Counted from the first letter of the stretch, positions 9,069-20,394 are shown. The stretch is DNA of 64,000 nucleotides from Alkalibacillus filiformis (GCF_030814115.1 NZ_JAUSUP010000001.1:434001-498000); one strand, 5' to 3'. Notes: generated by a model from the letters alone, not told the origin. Made by a program: numbers and translations.

Positions 9069-9175
9069 TTTTGGATTTTTTATATGATTATTGTTAAAAT
9101 CACGTTGAGCAATTATACTGATAAGAGGTATGCGTGTGTCGTATATATAGGAGACCTAAGGAAAGGAGCCTTGTC

Positions 9176-10750
9176 ATGAATGAGAAGCAAAGAAAAGAAC
9201 AAAACCAAATAAAACAGAGTAATCCATCGGACATAAAATCCGACCAGGATAATCTCGATCGCTTAAAAGATAAAACATCAGATGATTTTGTTAAATATTT
9301 TGAAGCTACTTACGAACCACCAAACTTACGTAAAGCTCAAAAGCGTGGTAAACAAGATGTTAAGTACCATGACAATTTTGAAATCGATGAACAGTTTAAA
9401 GAACTAGGTACTGGCCGTAAATATTTAATTCGTACTTATGGTTGTCAAATGAACGAGCATGACACAGAAGTTATGTCAGGCATCTTAGAAGAGATGGGGT
9501 ATGAGGCCACCACGGATCAGAAAGAAGCTGATATCATCCTTCTAAACACGTGTGCAATCCGTGAGAATGCTGAAAACAAAGTATTCGGTGAGATCGGACA
9601 CTTAAAACCATTAAAAGTCGAAAATCCTGACTTGATTATCGGTGTATGTGGCTGTATGTCACAAGAAGAGTCAGTTGTGAATCGAATTCTAGAAAAGCAC
9701 CATCAAGTCGACTTAATTTTCGGTACACACAACATTCACCGTTTACCGCAACTTGTTCAAAACGCACACTTAAGTAAGGAGCGCGTTGTAGAAGTTTGGT
9801 CTCAAGAAGGTGACGTTATTGAAAACCTGCCAAAGCGACGTCAAGGTAACATAAAAGCATGGGTCAATATTATGTACGGTTGCGATAAATTTTGTACGTA
9901 CTGTATCGTTCCGTATACGCGTGGTAAGGAACGTAGCCGTCGCCCTGAAGATATTATCCAAGAAGTACGTCATTTAGCTGCGCAAGGTTACAAAGAAGTG
10001 ACTTTATTAGGTCAAAATGTTAACGCGTATGGTAAGGACTTCGATGATATTGAATTCGGCTTAGGTGACTTAATGGATGAAATTCGTAAAATTGACATTC
10101 CAAGAGTGCGCTTTACGACATCACACCCTAGAGATTTCGATGATCGTTTAATCGAAGTTCTAGCCAAAGGTGGCAACTTAATGCCATATATCCATTTACC
10201 AGTACAATCAGGTAATTCTAATGTACTGAAATTAATGGGACGTAAATACACGCGCGAACAGTATTTAGAATTAGTTCGTAAAATTAAAGAAGCGATCCCT
10301 CATGCTTCGTTTACGACAGACATTATTGTCGGTTTCCCTAACGAAACTGAGGAGCAATTTGAAGATACGCTGTCACTTTACGATGAAGTTGGCTTTGAAG
10401 GTGCTTATACTTTCATTTTCTCTCCAAGAGATGGCACACCAGCAGCTAAGTTTAATGATAAGATTTCTATGGATGAGAAAAAAGAACGTCTTCAACGTCT
10501 AAATAAGAAAGTAAATGCTTTATCTGCTGAAGCGATGAAAAAGTATGAAGGTGAAACAGTTAAAGTATTAGTAGAAGGCGAGAGTAAAAACAATTCTGAT
10601 GTATTAGCTGGTTATACTGAGCATAGTAAACTAGTTAACTTTACAGGACCAAGATCGTCAATCGGACAAATTGTAGAAGTAAAAATTACAGAAGCTAAAA
10701 CTTGGACGCTTGATGGCGTCATGGTTGAAGAGTCAGTTGAGGTGAGTTAA
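9176..10750 (+). CDS. miaB: tRNA-2-methylthio-N6-dimethylallyladenosine synthase MiaB
   Basis: Radical-SAM methylthiotransferase that converts i6A37 to ms2i6A37 in tRNAs reading UNN codons. Three cysteines of the N-terminal UPF0004 domain are visible ([30 protein letters not shown]). The radical-SAM triad is [13 protein letters not shown] domain closes the protein (about 450-520). The start at 9176 (MNEKQRKEQ) is chosen for the AAAGGAG 8 bases upstream, giving 524 aa. The first 75 residues are a charged, low-complexity extension common in Bacillus MiaB. Its substrate is made by MiaA, encoded 6 kb further on. ymcA follows after one base. Confidence 0.96.
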   Translation: MNEKQRKEQNQIKQSNPSDIKSDQDNLDRLKDKTSDDFVKYFEATYEPPNLRKAQKRGKQDVKYHDNFEIDEQFKELGTGRKYLIRTYGCQMNEHDTEVMSGILEEMGYEATTDQKEADIILLNTCAIRENAENKVFGEIGHLKPLKVENPDLIIGVCGCMSQEESVVNRILEKHHQVDLIFGTHNIHRLPQLVQNAHLSKERVVEVWSQEGDVIENLPKRRQGNIKAWVNIMYGCDKFCTYCIVPYTRGKERSRRPEDIIQEVRHLAAQGYKEVTLLGQNVNAYGKDFDDIEFGLGDLMDEIRKIDIPRVRFTTSHPRDFDDRLIEVLAKGGNLMPYIHLPVQSGNSNVLKLMGRKYTREQYLELVRKIKEAIPHASFTTDIIVGFPNETEEQFEDTLSLYDEVGFEGAYTFIFSPRDGTPAAKFNDKISMDEKKERLQRLNKKVNALSAEAMKKYEGETVKVLVEGESKNNSDVLAGYTEHSKLVNFTGPRSSIGQIVEVKITEAKTWTLDGVMVEESVEVS

Positions 10751-10751
10751 T

Positions 10752-11162
10752 ATGGCAAAGTATACAAGACAAGAAGTCATCAAAGAAGCAAATGAGTTAG
10801 CTTACAAATTAGCTAACATCGAAGAAATCGAACGCTTTAAAGAATTAGAAGTAAAAATTAACAATAACAATAAAATCCAAAGCCACATTAAGAAAATTAA
10901 AGCGTTACAAAAGCAAGCTGTTAATTTGCAGCATTATGACAAGCATGAAGCTCAAAAACGAGTGGAAGAAGAGTTAGATCGTTTACAAAACGAATTAGAT
11001 GAAATTCCAATCGTTCAAGAATTTAAGGAATCACAAGTCGTTGTAAATGATATTTTACAACGTGTTACGAAAACAATTGCTGATGAAGTAACTAATGAAA
11101 TCATTAGGGCAACAGGTGGCAATGTTTTAAAAGGCGAAACGGGTAAAGAGTTACAAGACTAA
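10752..11162 (+). CDS. ymcA: RicA/YmcA, regulator of biofilm, competence and sporulation
   Basis: Small helical protein of the YlbF/YmcA family, 136 aa (B. subtilis about 143). In B. subtilis it forms a complex with YlbF and YaaT that carries iron-sulfur clusters and steers RNase Y processing, which feeds into Spo0A activation, competence and biofilm. The protein is mostly amphipathic helices with many Lys/Glu and the family stretch KIKALQKQAVNLQHYDKHEA. It starts one base after the miaB stop, so the two form an operon. A terminator follows. Confidence 0.92.
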   Translation: MAKYTRQEVIKEANELAYKLANIEEIERFKELEVKINNNNKIQSHIKKIKALQKQAVNLQHYDKHEAQKRVEEELDRLQNELDEIPIVQEFKESQVVVNDILQRVTKTIADEVTNEIIRATGGNVLKGETGKELQD

Positions 11163-11178
11163 ATTATGTATGATGACT

Positions 11179-11230
11179 AATCCTTGGCTTCGAACTTCAT
11201 TGTTCTTAAGCCAAGGATTTTAATTTTATT
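11179..11230 (+). terminator. Terminator after ymcA
   Basis: Perfect 12-bp inverted repeat AATCCTTGGCTT (11179-11190) / AAGCCAAGGATT (11208-11219), then TTAATTTTATTT. Confidence 0.85.
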
Positions 11231-11378
11231 TAATCGTTATTTCCTCTAGCCACATGAACATTTTAATGGGCGTGAGCATATGAATGAGTATACATCTATT
11301 AAGCTATAGATTTTAGATTCACAATATATGCCTAATAACCATATTATAAAATGGCTAATTAAAGAGGAGGAAAGTTAT

Positions 11379-11909
11379 ATGGCGGGTCGAGATTATCGTG
11401 AAATTATTACGAAAGCAGTTTGTGGTAAAGGTAAGAAATTTACCGAAACCTCTCATACCGTTTCACCTAACTATAAACCAACGAGCATTCTAGGTTGCTG
11501 GATCATTAATCATCAATACCAAGCTAGGAAAAAAGGGCATGTTGTAGAAGTGTCTGGTGCATACGACATTAACGTATGGTATTCGTATTCTGATAATACG
11601 AAAACAGAAGTCATTACAGAAAGAAAGCAATATGTCGATAAAGTGCCAATTGCGATGAAAGACAATAAGTGCTTAACAAACAACTTCGATGTCGTTGCAA
11701 GAGCAACTCAGCAACCTAATACGCTTGAGTGCACAATTGATGAAGAGAATAAAAATGTTAAAGTAGAACTTGAGCGTGAATTCGTGGTTGATCTAATTGG
11801 CGAAACTAAAGTTTGGGCAAAAGTTGAGCCAGACGGTTTTGATGAAGATGATGTAGATTTAGATGAGCTGGAATCAGAGTTAGCTGAAATCGAAATCAAC
11901 AGAGACTAA
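11379..11909 (+). CDS. cotE: Outer spore coat morphogenetic protein CotE
   Basis: Directs assembly of the outer coat around the forespore during sporulation. The protein begins MAGRDYREIITKAVCGKGKK and ends in a strongly acidic tail (DEDDVDLDELESELAEIE), both typical of CotE. The start at 11379 follows GAGGAGGAAAG and gives 176 aa (B. subtilis 181); a longer frame to 11328 has no ribosome site. It is monocistronic: terminators lie before and after. Mother-cell sigma factor control is expected from the family, but I could not assign a convincing sigma-E or sigma-K motif by eye. Confidence 0.95.
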   Translation: MAGRDYREIITKAVCGKGKKFTETSHTVSPNYKPTSILGCWIINHQYQARKKGHVVEVSGAYDINVWYSYSDNTKTEVITERKQYVDKVPIAMKDNKCLTNNFDVVARATQQPNTLECTIDEENKNVKVELEREFVVDLIGETKVWAKVEPDGFDEDDVDLDELESELAEIEINRD

Positions 11910-11914
11910 CTTAT

Positions 11915-11955
11915 AAAACCATACAGCTATACAAGGCTGTATGGTTTTATTAATT
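11915..11955 (+). terminator. Terminator after cotE
   Basis: Stem AAAACCATACAGC (11915-11927) / GCTGTATGGTTTT (11936-11948), 8-base loop, followed by ATTAATT. The T tract is provided partly by the stem. Confidence 0.8.
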
Positions 11956-11969
11956 CATTCGACAATCTA

Positions 11970-11978
11970 TGCTATAAT
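11970..11978 (+). promoter_or_regulatory. Extended -10 promoter for mutSL
   Basis: TGCTATAAT is a perfect extended -10 (TG-N-TATAAT). No good -35 is visible at the standard distance, which is common for this promoter type. It lies 36 bases before the mutS start. Confidence 0.6.
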
Positions 11979-12013
11979 GACGATTAGAGATTATCTATTG
12001 GGGGATACATAAC

Positions 12014-14563
12014 ATGGGCAATCATACGCCAATGATCAAGCAATATTTAAAAATAAAATCTGAAAATGAAGACGCATTTCTATTTTTTCGTTTAGGTGAC
12101 TTTTATGAGCTATTTTTCGATGATGCATTAAAAGCAGCGAAAGAATTAGAGATTACGTTAACCCAAAGGGACGGTGGCAAAGAAGAAAAAATACCAATGT
12201 GTGGTGTTCCTTACCATTCAGCTGAAAATTATATTAGTATGTTAATTAATAAAGGCTATAAAGTAGCTATATGTGAACAAGTAGAAGACCCTCAAACTTC
12301 TAAAGGTGTCGTAAAGCGTGAAGTTGTACAAGTTGTTACACCTGGTACCATTATGGAAGATAATATGTTAGCAGAAGATGAAAACAACTTCATTACATCA
12401 ATCACTGAGCACGAGGACAGTTATATTATTTCTTATACCGATTTATCTACTGGAGAATGTTTCGTTAGCAAAATCAGTACCTTCAAAGACGTGTTAAGTG
12501 AATTGTACAACCGTCCAGTTAAAGAAATTGTTTTATCTTCTGAATTTCCTGAAGAACATAAACAGTCTCTACAAGCCTATTTAAATGTGACCATCTCTTC
12601 ACAAGATGATAGTCACATTCCAGAAGACTTTTATTACTTAGTTAATCAACTAAATGACCCAATGCTTACAGAAGCGTTCGGTCGTTTATTTCAATATATT
12701 TATCATTCACAAAAACGTTTCCTTACTCACTTACAACAAGTTGAATATGTGCCGGTCGAACAATTTATGAAACTGGATCTATATTCCAAAAGAAATTTAG
12801 AACTAATGGAATCAATCCGAGACAAAAGTCAAAAAGGGACTTTACTATCGGTTTTAGACCAGACATCTACTGCTATGGGAGCCCGCAGACTTAAGAAATG
12901 GTTAGACAGACCATTGCTATCAAAAGACGCAATCGAAAGACGCCATGAACAAGTTCAAACGTTAATCGATTATTTCTTTGAACGAGGAGAACTTAAAGAA
13001 CATTTAAAAAATGTATATGACTTGGAACGTCTAGCAGGGCGTGTTTCATACGGGAATGTTAACGCGAGAGATTTAATTCAATTGAAAAAGTCACTAAGTG
13101 CAGTACCTCACTTAAAAGATATATTGAACCAATTTGACTCAGAACTGATTACGCAACTATTAGGTGATATAAATGTTTATCGTGACATGCATGACGTATT
13201 AGAGAAAAGTATTCACGATGAGCCACCGATCTCGATTACAGAAGGCGACATTATTAAAGATGGATACGATGGTAAGTTAGACGAATACCGTGAAGCTTCT
13301 CGCAATGGAAAAGCATGGGTTGCACAACTTGAAGCGACAGAACGTGAAAAAACAGGAATTAGATCGCTAAAAGTTGGTTTCAATAAAGTGTTTGGCTACT
13401 ATATTGAAGTGACAAAGGCAAACCTTTCACAAATCGATACAGAGCGATATGAACGTAAGCAAACACTTGCTAATGCAGAACGTTTTATAACGCCTGAATT
13501 AAAAGAGAAAGAACGTTTAATTTTAGAAGCTAAAGATAAGAGTGTGGCGTTAGAATATGAATTGTTTGTTGAAATTCGTGAACAGATGAAACAATATATT
13601 CCACTGCTACAAAAATTAGCTGAACAAATAAGTGAAATCGATGTGCTCGTAAGCTTTGCTAACGTTAGCGAGCAATTCAATTATGTGAAACCATCGTTAA
13701 ATGAAGAACATTCACTGAGTATTCAAGAAGGAAGGCACCCAGTCGTTGAACAAGTGATGCAAGAAGAATTCGTTCCAAACAGCTTTGAAATGAGTGATGA
13801 GACAAGCATCCTACTTATTACAGGACCTAACATGGCGGGTAAAAGTACGTATATGCGTCAGCTCGGTTTAATGGCGATTATGGCGCAAATTGGGTGCTTC
13901 GTTCCTGCAACATCCGCACAATTGCCTGTTTTTGATCAAATCTTCACACGTATAGGAGCAGCAGATGACCTAGTATCTGGCCAAAGTACGTTTATGGTTG
14001 AAATGTTAGAAGCTCAACACGCGGTTAGCCATGCAACTGAAGATAGTCTCATTTTATTTGATGAGATCGGTCGTGGGACGAGTACTTATGATGGAATGGC
14101 GCTAGCTCAATCAATCGTTGAACATTTACACGACCAAGTTGGAGCAAAAACTTTATTCGCCACGCATTATCATGAATTAACATCTTTAGATGATACGCTT
14201 GAAAACTTAGAAAATGTCCATGTTGAAGTCGATGAACAAGCGGGAGAAGTTGTCTTTTTACACACGATTAAACCAGGTAAAGCTGATAAAAGCTATGGTG
14301 TTCACGTTGCTAAATTAGCTGATTTACCAGATGAAATTATCGATCGTGCCAATTATTTACTTCAAACATTTGAAAGTACACAGTCAATTAAAGATGAGTT
14401 CGTAAAAGAACAACAACTCACACTATTTGAAGAACAAACAGAAGCACCACCAGCTACAAGGGAAGTTGAAGTAGCTAAAGAGTTACGAGACACTAATTTA
14501 ATGAATCTGACTCCAATGGATGCGATGAACAAACTTTACGAACTCCAAAAGAAATTAAGTTAA
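12014..14563 (+). CDS. mutS: DNA mismatch repair protein MutS
   Basis: Mismatch recognition ATPase. 849 aa. The mismatch-reading Phe-x-Glu motif is present near the N-terminus ([13 protein letters not shown]). The C-terminal ABC-type ATPase has Walker [11 protein letters not shown] (about residue 600), signature region [11 protein letters not shown], Walker [16 protein letters not shown] and the switch ATHYHEL. The C-terminal extension ends in a helix-turn-helix ([17 protein letters not shown]). The start follows GGGGGAT. mutL starts 13 bases after the stop, so mutS-mutL is an operon. Confidence 0.98.
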   Translation: MGNHTPMIKQYLKIKSENEDAFLFFRLGDFYELFFDDALKAAKELEITLTQRDGGKEEKIPMCGVPYHSAENYISMLINKGYKVAICEQVEDPQTSKGVVKREVVQVVTPGTIMEDNMLAEDENNFITSITEHEDSYIISYTDLSTGECFVSKISTFKDVLSELYNRPVKEIVLSSEFPEEHKQSLQAYLNVTISSQDDSHIPEDFYYLVNQLNDPMLTEAFGRLFQYIYHSQKRFLTHLQQVEYVPVEQFMKLDLYSKRNLELMESIRDKSQKGTLLSVLDQTSTAMGARRLKKWLDRPLLSKDAIERRHEQVQTLIDYFFERGELKEHLKNVYDLERLAGRVSYGNVNARDLIQLKKSLSAVPHLKDILNQFDSELITQLLGDINVYRDMHDVLEKSIHDEPPISITEGDIIKDGYDGKLDEYREASRNGKAWVAQLEATEREKTGIRSLKVGFNKVFGYYIEVTKANLSQIDTERYERKQTLANAERFITPELKEKERLILEAKDKSVALEYELFVEIREQMKQYIPLLQKLAEQISEIDVLVSFANVSEQFNYVKPSLNEEHSLSIQEGRHPVVEQVMQEEFVPNSFEMSDETSILLITGPNMAGKSTYMRQLGLMAIMAQIGCFVPATSAQLPVFDQIFTRIGAADDLVSGQSTFMVEMLEAQHAVSHATEDSLILFDEIGRGTSTYDGMALAQSIVEHLHDQVGAKTLFATHYHELTSLDDTLENLENVHVEVDEQAGEVVFLHTIKPGKADKSYGVHVAKLADLPDEIIDRANYLLQTFESTQSIKDEFVKEQQLTLFEEQTEAPPATREVEVAKELRDTNLMNLTPMDAMNKLYELQKKLS

Positions 14564-14576
14564 AAGGAGGTGCTGT

Positions 14577-16421
14577 ATGGGCAAAATTATCGAATTACCC
14601 GAATCACTTTCAAACAAAATTGCAGCTGGTGAAGTTGTAGAACGTCCAGCTTCTGTTATAAAAGAGTTAATTGAAAATTGTATTGATGCTAATAGCTCGT
14701 GGATTAAAATCGAACTCCAAGAAGCAGGTTTGCGTTCTATTAGAGTGATCGATAATGGTATTGGGATCCAATCTGAAGATGTCCCTAAAGCATTTGGCCG
14801 TCATGCAACAAGTAAAATAACAAACGAGCATGACTTATTCCGTGTTAGTACATTAGGATTTCGCGGAGAAGCTTTAGCGAGTATAGCCTCTGTAAGTCAA
14901 TTGACTTTAAGAACTTCTACAGGCGAAAGTGCAGGGACTGAAATTGTCGTTCACGGTGGTACGTTAGTAGAACATAACAAGCATACAAAACGTAAAGGAA
15001 CTGAGATTACGGTTGAAAACTTGTTCTATAATACACCAGCACGGTTAAAATATTTAAAAACCGTACACACCGAGTTAGGCCATTTAACAGATGTGATTAA
15101 CCGTATGGCTTTATCACATCCTGATATTCGGTTTGAATGTGAGCATAACGGTAAAAGGATCTTTTTCACACCGGGTAACGGTCAGTTGCTTCATGCAGTC
15201 CAACAAATATACGGGACAAACATTGCGAAAAACATGTTAGAAGTTAACGCAAGCTCACTAGATTATGATGTCCAAGGTTATATTGCTAAACCAGAGGTCA
15301 CGCGTTCTAATCGCAATTATATTTCTTTAATTGTAAATGGACGTTACGTTAAAAACCCGATGGTAAATAAAGCGATATTGGATGGCTACCATACGTTTTT
15401 ACCGATTGGTCGATATCCTGTTGTCGTATTAAAAATTGATATGGATCCGTATTTAGTCGACGTGAACGTTCATCCAGCGAAAACAGAGGTAAGGTTTAGT
15501 AAAGAAAAAGAGTTATTCGATGTAATCAAACAAGCCGTTTATGAAGTTTTACACGGACAACGCCTAATACCATCAGGTGTAAAGAAAGAAAAAACTCAAT
15601 CAGAACAAACGTCACTAGATTTCTCGGTAAAACGAGACTCTAAACCAATCCCTGAATCAATTCAAAATACATTTTCGAATACAACACATGTAGGTTCATC
15701 AAATATCATACGCGAAGATGAGAACGGTGTAACTGAGGAATCGACCTTAGAAAATGAAAATAATACAGCTGTAACAAGCAAAACGAGCGAATCAATAGAA
15801 CAACAGGTGGAACAACCTTATATTGAACGAAACGAAAAGAAAATCCCATTTTTAAGCCCAATCGGTCAACTTCACGGTACTTATATATTAGCTCAAGATG
15901 ATAGTGGTTTATATATGGTAGATCAACATGCGGCGCAAGAGCGTATTAAATATGAGTTTTTCAAACAGAAACTCGGTAATCCAATTAAGGAAGTTCAAGA
16001 GCTTTCAATTCCACTTACATTTGAATTCACTCAACAAGAAGTGATTCGAATTGAAGAAAATCGGGAAGAACTTGAAAAGGTAGGTTTATTTCTAGAGCCT
16101 TTTGGCGATAATAGTTTTTTAGTTCGATCGTACCCAAGTTGGTTTCCAAACGGTGAAGAAGAAGCAATCATTCGGGATATGATCGATGATTTAGCACATG
16201 AACAATCGATTGATTTAGAGAAAACAAGAGAAGAAGCGGCCATTCTTATGTCTTGTAAACGTTCAATTAAAGCGAATCATTACTTAAGTCATGAAGAAAT
16301 GTCTTATTTAATAGAAGAATTAAGAACTTGTCAGGATCCGTTTACTTGTCCACACGGAAGACCAATCGTTATTCATTTTAGTGAGTATGAATTGCAGCGC
16401 ATGTTTAAACGAATAATGTAA
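14577..16421 (+). CDS. mutL: DNA mismatch repair endonuclease MutL
   Basis: GHKL ATPase that couples MutS recognition to strand incision. 614 aa. N-terminal motifs: [13 protein letters not shown] and [11 protein letters not shown] variable acidic linker (about 335-420) leads to a C-terminal domain that keeps the endonuclease motif [12 protein letters not shown] and the CPHGRP metal site. This is therefore a nicking-type MutL, as in other bacteria without MutH. A ribosome site AAAGGAGG lies before the ATG. miaA begins 15 bases after the stop, within the same operon. Confidence 0.97.
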   Translation: MGKIIELPESLSNKIAAGEVVERPASVIKELIENCIDANSSWIKIELQEAGLRSIRVIDNGIGIQSEDVPKAFGRHATSKITNEHDLFRVSTLGFRGEALASIASVSQLTLRTSTGESAGTEIVVHGGTLVEHNKHTKRKGTEITVENLFYNTPARLKYLKTVHTELGHLTDVINRMALSHPDIRFECEHNGKRIFFTPGNGQLLHAVQQIYGTNIAKNMLEVNASSLDYDVQGYIAKPEVTRSNRNYISLIVNGRYVKNPMVNKAILDGYHTFLPIGRYPVVVLKIDMDPYLVDVNVHPAKTEVRFSKEKELFDVIKQAVYEVLHGQRLIPSGVKKEKTQSEQTSLDFSVKRDSKPIPESIQNTFSNTTHVGSSNIIREDENGVTEESTLENENNTAVTSKTSESIEQQVEQPYIERNEKKIPFLSPIGQLHGTYILAQDDSGLYMVDQHAAQERIKYEFFKQKLGNPIKEVQELSIPLTFEFTQQEVIRIEENREELEKVGLFLEPFGDNSFLVRSYPSWFPNGEEEAIIRDMIDDLAHEQSIDLEKTREEAAILMSCKRSIKANHYLSHEEMSYLIEELRTCQDPFTCPHGRPIVIHFSEYELQRMFKRIM

Positions 16422-16436
16422 AGTGAGGAAACCATT

Positions 16437-17381
16437 TTGAAACCTGTTTTAGTTAGTGTCATAGGCCCAACAGCAGTTGGGAAAACGAAATTAGGAATTG
16501 AGTTGAGTAAAAGGTTTAACGGAGAAGTGATCAACGGTGACTCTATGCAAGTCTATCAACAGTTTAATATTGGTTCTGCTAAAGTGACTGATGAAGAGGC
16601 TGAGGGCATTCCACACCATCTCATTGATCTATTATCACCTGAAGATGAGTATTCGGCTGCTAGGTTTAAGGAAGATTTACATGGGACTGTTGATGAAATT
16701 ACAGGAAGAAATAAGCTTCCAATTTTAGTTGGTGGAACAGGCTTTTATATACAATCAGCACTTTATGATTTTAACTTTTCATCAGTTGAACGAGATGAAA
16801 AATACGTTGATAAAGCTATTGAAGATATTAAACAAAATGGTGTTGAACCTTACTATAATAAATTAAAAGAAGTTGACCCGATTCAAGCTAACAAAATACA
16901 TCCAAACAATATAAGAAGAGTTGTCCGCGCTTTAGAAGTCTATGAGAGAACAGGAAAGCCGATGTCACAGTATGAAGCGGAACAAACTTATCATTCACCT
17001 TATAACGCAATTATAATAGGACTTGATATGGACCGAGAGACGTTATACGAACGGATTAACCAACGTGTTGATGAAATGATTGAAGAAGGATTAATTGCAG
17101 AAGTTCGTAACCTTTATCAAACGTACGGAAGTAACATACAACCGATGCAAGGGATCGGCTATAAAGAGTGGGTTCCGTATTTAAATGGTGAACGAGGTTT
17201 TGATGAAACAGTTGAACAAGTTAAACAGAACACACGTAAGTTTGCAAAAAGACAATTAACTTATTATCGCAATAAACTAGATCGTGTACATTGGTATACA
17301 ATCGACCCAGAACATTATTTAGAAACTTTTGAGATAATTTTCGAAGATTTAGCAGGATTTTTCAAAGAGTTAGAAGAATAA
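16437..17381 (+). CDS. miaA: tRNA dimethylallyltransferase MiaA
   Basis: Transfers dimethylallyl to A37 of tRNAs reading UNN codons; its product is the substrate of MiaB, encoded 6 kb upstream. 314 aa. P-loop GPTAVGKTKLG at the N-terminus, NGDSMQVYQQF (catalytic Asp region), LVGGTGFYI and the C-terminal QNTRKFAKRQLTYYRN. The start codon is TTG, preceded by GTGAGGA at a suitable distance; the family begins with MKP...VIGPTAVGKT, which fits. It follows mutL closely and is followed by hfq after 32 bases, the usual Bacillus order. Confidence 0.96.
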   Translation: MKPVLVSVIGPTAVGKTKLGIELSKRFNGEVINGDSMQVYQQFNIGSAKVTDEEAEGIPHHLIDLLSPEDEYSAARFKEDLHGTVDEITGRNKLPILVGGTGFYIQSALYDFNFSSVERDEKYVDKAIEDIKQNGVEPYYNKLKEVDPIQANKIHPNNIRRVVRALEVYERTGKPMSQYEAEQTYHSPYNAIIIGLDMDRETLYERINQRVDEMIEEGLIAEVRNLYQTYGSNIQPMQGIGYKEWVPYLNGERGFDETVEQVKQNTRKFAKRQLTYYRNKLDRVHWYTIDPEHYLETFEIIFEDLAGFFKELEE

Positions 17382-17413
17382 ATACATTATTAGATAGATA
17401 GAGGAGGATTTGT

Positions 17414-17632
17414 ATGGCGAATTCAACAAATGTACAAGATGCTTATTTAAACAAATTGAGAAAAGAGAAGGTTCAACTAACGGTATTTCTGACGAACGGG
17501 TTCCAATTAAGGGGGATTATTAAATCATTTGATAATTTCACAATTTTAATTGAAACAGAAGGTCGCCAGCAATTGATCTTTAAGCATGCAATTTCTACGT
17601 TTGCACCGGTTAAAAATATCGATTTGGATTAA
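17414..17632 (+). CDS. hfq: RNA chaperone Hfq
   Basis: Sm-like hexameric RNA-binding protein, 72 aa (B. subtilis 73). Sm1 motif region [22 protein letters not shown] and Sm2 KHAIST are both present. The ribosome site is GAGGAGG. It is the last gene of the mutSL-miaA-hfq run; a 14-bp hairpin follows. Confidence 0.97.
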   Translation: MANSTNVQDAYLNKLRKEKVQLTVFLTNGFQLRGIIKSFDNFTILIETEGRQQLIFKHAISTFAPVKNIDLD

Positions 17633-17656
17633 TATTAATCTTAAATACCTTAAGTA

Positions 17657-17692
17657 AAGCCTGTCACCTATACTAGGTGGTAGGCTTATTTA
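17657..17692 (+). terminator. Terminator after hfq
   Basis: 14-bp stem AAGCCTGTCACCTA (17657-17670) / TAGGTGGTAGGCTT (17674-17687) with two G-U pairs and a 3-base loop, followed by ATTTA. The T tract is short. Confidence 0.7.
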
Positions 17693-17774
17693 CGTGAGTT
17701 TGAAGTTGACTTACCTCCAATTTTAGTCAACAATAACACTAACTATAGGTTACAAAGAATAAAGGAGCCCATTC

Positions 17775-19022
17775 ATGAAAAAAGAAACGATCGAAAAAGC
17801 TATTTTAATTGGATGCCATACTGCCGATCAAGATGAACAAACATTTGAATCTTCAATTGAAGAGCTTGAGTCACTCGCGTTTACAGTTGACGCTAACGTG
17901 TTAGAGATCTTTGTTCAAAACCGTGACAAAGTTCACTCAGCTTTATATATCGGAACAGGTAAAGTTGAAGAGGTTAAAGCATATATCGATGAACATGATG
18001 TCGGTGTTGCGATTATTAACAACGAATTATCACCATCACAATCAAGAAACTTAGAAGAGAAATTAGAAATTAAAATTTTAGACCGCACTCAGCTAATTCT
18101 TGATATTTTTGCTATGCGTGCTCGAACGAAAGAAGGTAAGCTTCAAGTCGAACTTGCACAATTGCAATATTTATTACCACGACTACACGGGCAAGGTACT
18201 GCTTTATCTCGACTTGGTGGCGGAATTGGTACACGTGGTCCAGGTGAAACCAAATTAGAAACAGACCAACGTCACATAAGAAGGCGTATTACTGAAATTA
18301 AACGTTCACTTGACCAAGTTGTCAAACAGCGTAATCAGTATCGTGAAAGGCGTAAGAAAAACGCGGCTTTTCAAATTTCAATCGTCGGTTATACGAACGC
18401 TGGTAAGTCTACGATCTTTAATTACTTAAGTGATACACAATCGTTAGCTGAAGATAAGTTATTTGCTACGTTAGATCCGATGACACGGAAAATTACATTA
18501 CCAAGTGGGTTTCAGCCGTTAATTTCTGATACTGTTGGTTTTATTCAAGAGTTGCCGACGACGTTAATTGCAGCCTTTCGCTCGACATTAGAAGAAGTCG
18601 TTGAAGCGGATTTTATTTTGCATGTCGTTGATGCATCAAATGAACAATCTGTCGAGCAAGAGAAAACGGTTTATAAAATTTTAGACGAATTAGGTGCTGG
18701 TGATATTCCAATGCTGACGGTCTATAATAAATCCGATCTACTCGCAAATGATTTTATCCCATACTCGACGCCACACATTTTAATGAGCGCGCTAAAAAAT
18801 GAAGACTACACTAAATTACAACTCGCAATTGAAAAAGCATTAAAGTCAGAGTGGGAACCTTATGACATTAAGCTTAATAGTAGTGAGGGGAAATTAATTA
18901 ATCAACTTAAGCGAGAAACGATCTTAGAAGAAGAGGAGTTTGTTGAGGAAGATGAGACTTATTTAGTTAAAGGGTTTGTCTCACAACATTCTCCTTTATA
19001 TTTAAGCATTACAAAAAGGTGA
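17775..19022 (+). CDS. hflX: Ribosome-associated GTPase HflX
   Basis: GTPase that binds the 50S subunit and rescues or splits stalled ribosomes in stress. 415 aa. N-terminal HflX domain with the glycine-rich loop RLGGGIGTRGPGETKLE, a coiled stretch, then the G domain: G1 GYTNAGKST, G3 SDTVGFIQELP, G4 YNKSDL. The ribosome site AAAGGAG precedes the ATG. The next gene (ynbB) starts 9 bases after the stop, so the two are co-transcribed, as in B. subtilis. Confidence 0.95.
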   Translation: MKKETIEKAILIGCHTADQDEQTFESSIEELESLAFTVDANVLEIFVQNRDKVHSALYIGTGKVEEVKAYIDEHDVGVAIINNELSPSQSRNLEEKLEIKILDRTQLILDIFAMRARTKEGKLQVELAQLQYLLPRLHGQGTALSRLGGGIGTRGPGETKLETDQRHIRRRITEIKRSLDQVVKQRNQYRERRKKNAAFQISIVGYTNAGKSTIFNYLSDTQSLAEDKLFATLDPMTRKITLPSGFQPLISDTVGFIQELPTTLIAAFRSTLEEVVEADFILHVVDASNEQSVEQEKTVYKILDELGAGDIPMLTVYNKSDLLANDFIPYSTPHILMSALKNEDYTKLQLAIEKALKSEWEPYDIKLNSSEGKLINQLKRETILEEEEFVEEDETYLVKGFVSQHSPLYLSITKR

Positions 19023-19031
19023 GGGGTCAAC

Positions 19032-20270
19032 ATGCAGCAGCAACAATGGAACATGATTCACGAAACAGAACAACAACTTGATGAACGATTTAAACAAATT
19101 AGAGATCTCGTTACAACTAATCAAAATAAAGTACTTAAAGCTTTCCAAAGCCAAAATATTAGTGACGTCCATTTTAGCCCAACGACTGGTTATGGGTATG
19201 ACGACTTAGGGAGAGAGAAGCTCGAAGCGTTGTATGCTGAAGTCTTTAATGCTGAAGATGCATTAGTTCGTCCGCAAATTGTATCAGGTACCCATGCAAT
19301 CTCTACAGCATTATTTGGGTTACTTAGACCTCATGATCAATTGTTAAGTATTACAGGCTCTCCTTATGACACGTTAGAAAGTGTGATCGGCTTTAAACAA
19401 CACGTTGATGGGTCGTTAGTTGACTTTGATATCGAGTATGATGAAGCCCCTTTAAATTCAGAAGGTGCTATTCAGTATGACGAAATTAAGAAGAGAATTA
19501 ACGATCAAACAAAAGTCGTTGCGATTCAACGCTCAAAAGGGTATGCCGACCGTCCGTCTTTTACTGTTAGCGAAATTAAAGAAATGATTCAGTTTGTTAA
19601 ATCGGTTAAACATGACGTCATTGTATTTGTCGATAATTGTTATGGTGAATTTGTTGAAACAATTGAACCTACTGATGTGGGAGCAGACATTATTGCAGGG
19701 TCATTAATAAAGAATCCAGGAGCTGGGATCGTTAGAACAGGTGGCTATATCGTCGGGAAACAACGTTTGATCGAACAATGTGCTAATCGTCTGACGGCAC
19801 CAGGGTTAGGGAAAGAAACAGGAGCAACGTTAAACAGCTTGCAAGAAATGTTTCAAGGTTTATTTTTAGCACCTCACACAGTTGGAGAAGCTTTAAAAGG
19901 CTCTTACTTTACCGCAACATTATTATGTAAACTTGGATTTAAAACAACGCCAAGTCCAGAACAAGATCGAACGGACTTAATTCAATCGATCACATTTTCT
20001 ACAAAAGAAGAAATGGTTCAATTCGCTCAAGTCATCCAACAACAATCACCGATTAACGCATATGTGACACCACAACCTAGCTATATGCCAGGTTACGATC
20101 ACGATGTCATTATGGCCGCTGGAACGTTTGTCCAAGGAGCAAGTTTAGAACTAACAGCTGATGGTCCAATTCGCGAACCTTACACGTTATACGTTCAAGG
20201 TGGGCTAACATACGAACATGTTAAAATTGCCATCGTTGAAGCTTTAACAAGTTTAAATGTAAGTGTTTAA
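19032..20270 (+). CDS. ynbB: PLP-dependent protein YnbB (aluminium-resistance / methionine gamma-lyase-like family)
   Basis: Fold-type I PLP enzyme family named for aluminium resistance; its true reaction is not established. 412 aa. It has the family N-terminus with GYGYDDLGREKLE, the cofactor region LRPHDQLLSITGSPYDTLESV, VFVDNCYGEF with the Asp expected to pair with the PLP ring, and DIIAGSLIKNPGAGI, where Lys is the likely Schiff-base residue. It lies 9 bases after hflX and directly before the glnRA operon, the same order as in B. subtilis. A terminator follows. Confidence 0.88.
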   Translation: MQQQQWNMIHETEQQLDERFKQIRDLVTTNQNKVLKAFQSQNISDVHFSPTTGYGYDDLGREKLEALYAEVFNAEDALVRPQIVSGTHAISTALFGLLRPHDQLLSITGSPYDTLESVIGFKQHVDGSLVDFDIEYDEAPLNSEGAIQYDEIKKRINDQTKVVAIQRSKGYADRPSFTVSEIKEMIQFVKSVKHDVIVFVDNCYGEFVETIEPTDVGADIIAGSLIKNPGAGIVRTGGYIVGKQRLIEQCANRLTAPGLGKETGATLNSLQEMFQGLFLAPHTVGEALKGSYFTATLLCKLGFKTTPSPEQDRTDLIQSITFSTKEEMVQFAQVIQQQSPINAYVTPQPSYMPGYDHDVIMAAGTFVQGASLELTADGPIREPYTLYVQGGLTYEHVKIAIVEALTSLNVSV

Positions 20271-20282
20271 GGGGATTTATAA

Positions 20283-20318
20283 GCTCTTTAACTGTAATTA
20301 GTTAAGGAGCATTTTTTT
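20283..20318 (+). terminator. Terminator after ynbB
   Basis: Stem GCTCTTTAACT (20283-20293) / AGTTAAGGAGC (20300-20310) with one G-U pair, then A and seven T. Confidence 0.9.
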
Positions 20319-20319
20319 A

Positions 20320-20369
20320 TGTTAACTTTCCTAACATCTGTTGACATATATAATTACATAGAATATAAT
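20320..20369 (+). promoter_or_regulatory. glnRA promoter with GlnR/TnrA operator
   Basis: TGTTAACTTTCCTAACA at 20320-20336 is a perfect match to the GlnR/TnrA site TGTNA-N7-TNACA. It ends four bases before a near-consensus sigma-A promoter: TTGACA (20341-20346), 17-base spacer, TATAAT (20364-20369). The layout fits the known repression of glnRA by GlnR when glutamine is plentiful. Confidence 0.9.
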
Positions 20370-20394
20370 GATTAGTATATTGGAGGTGTTGGTT

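Noticed and set aside
11270-11378. Sigma-E/sigma-K promoter for cotE
   Set aside because: GCATATG and TATACAT are both present but only 6 bases apart, not at the spacing required, so I do not call it.
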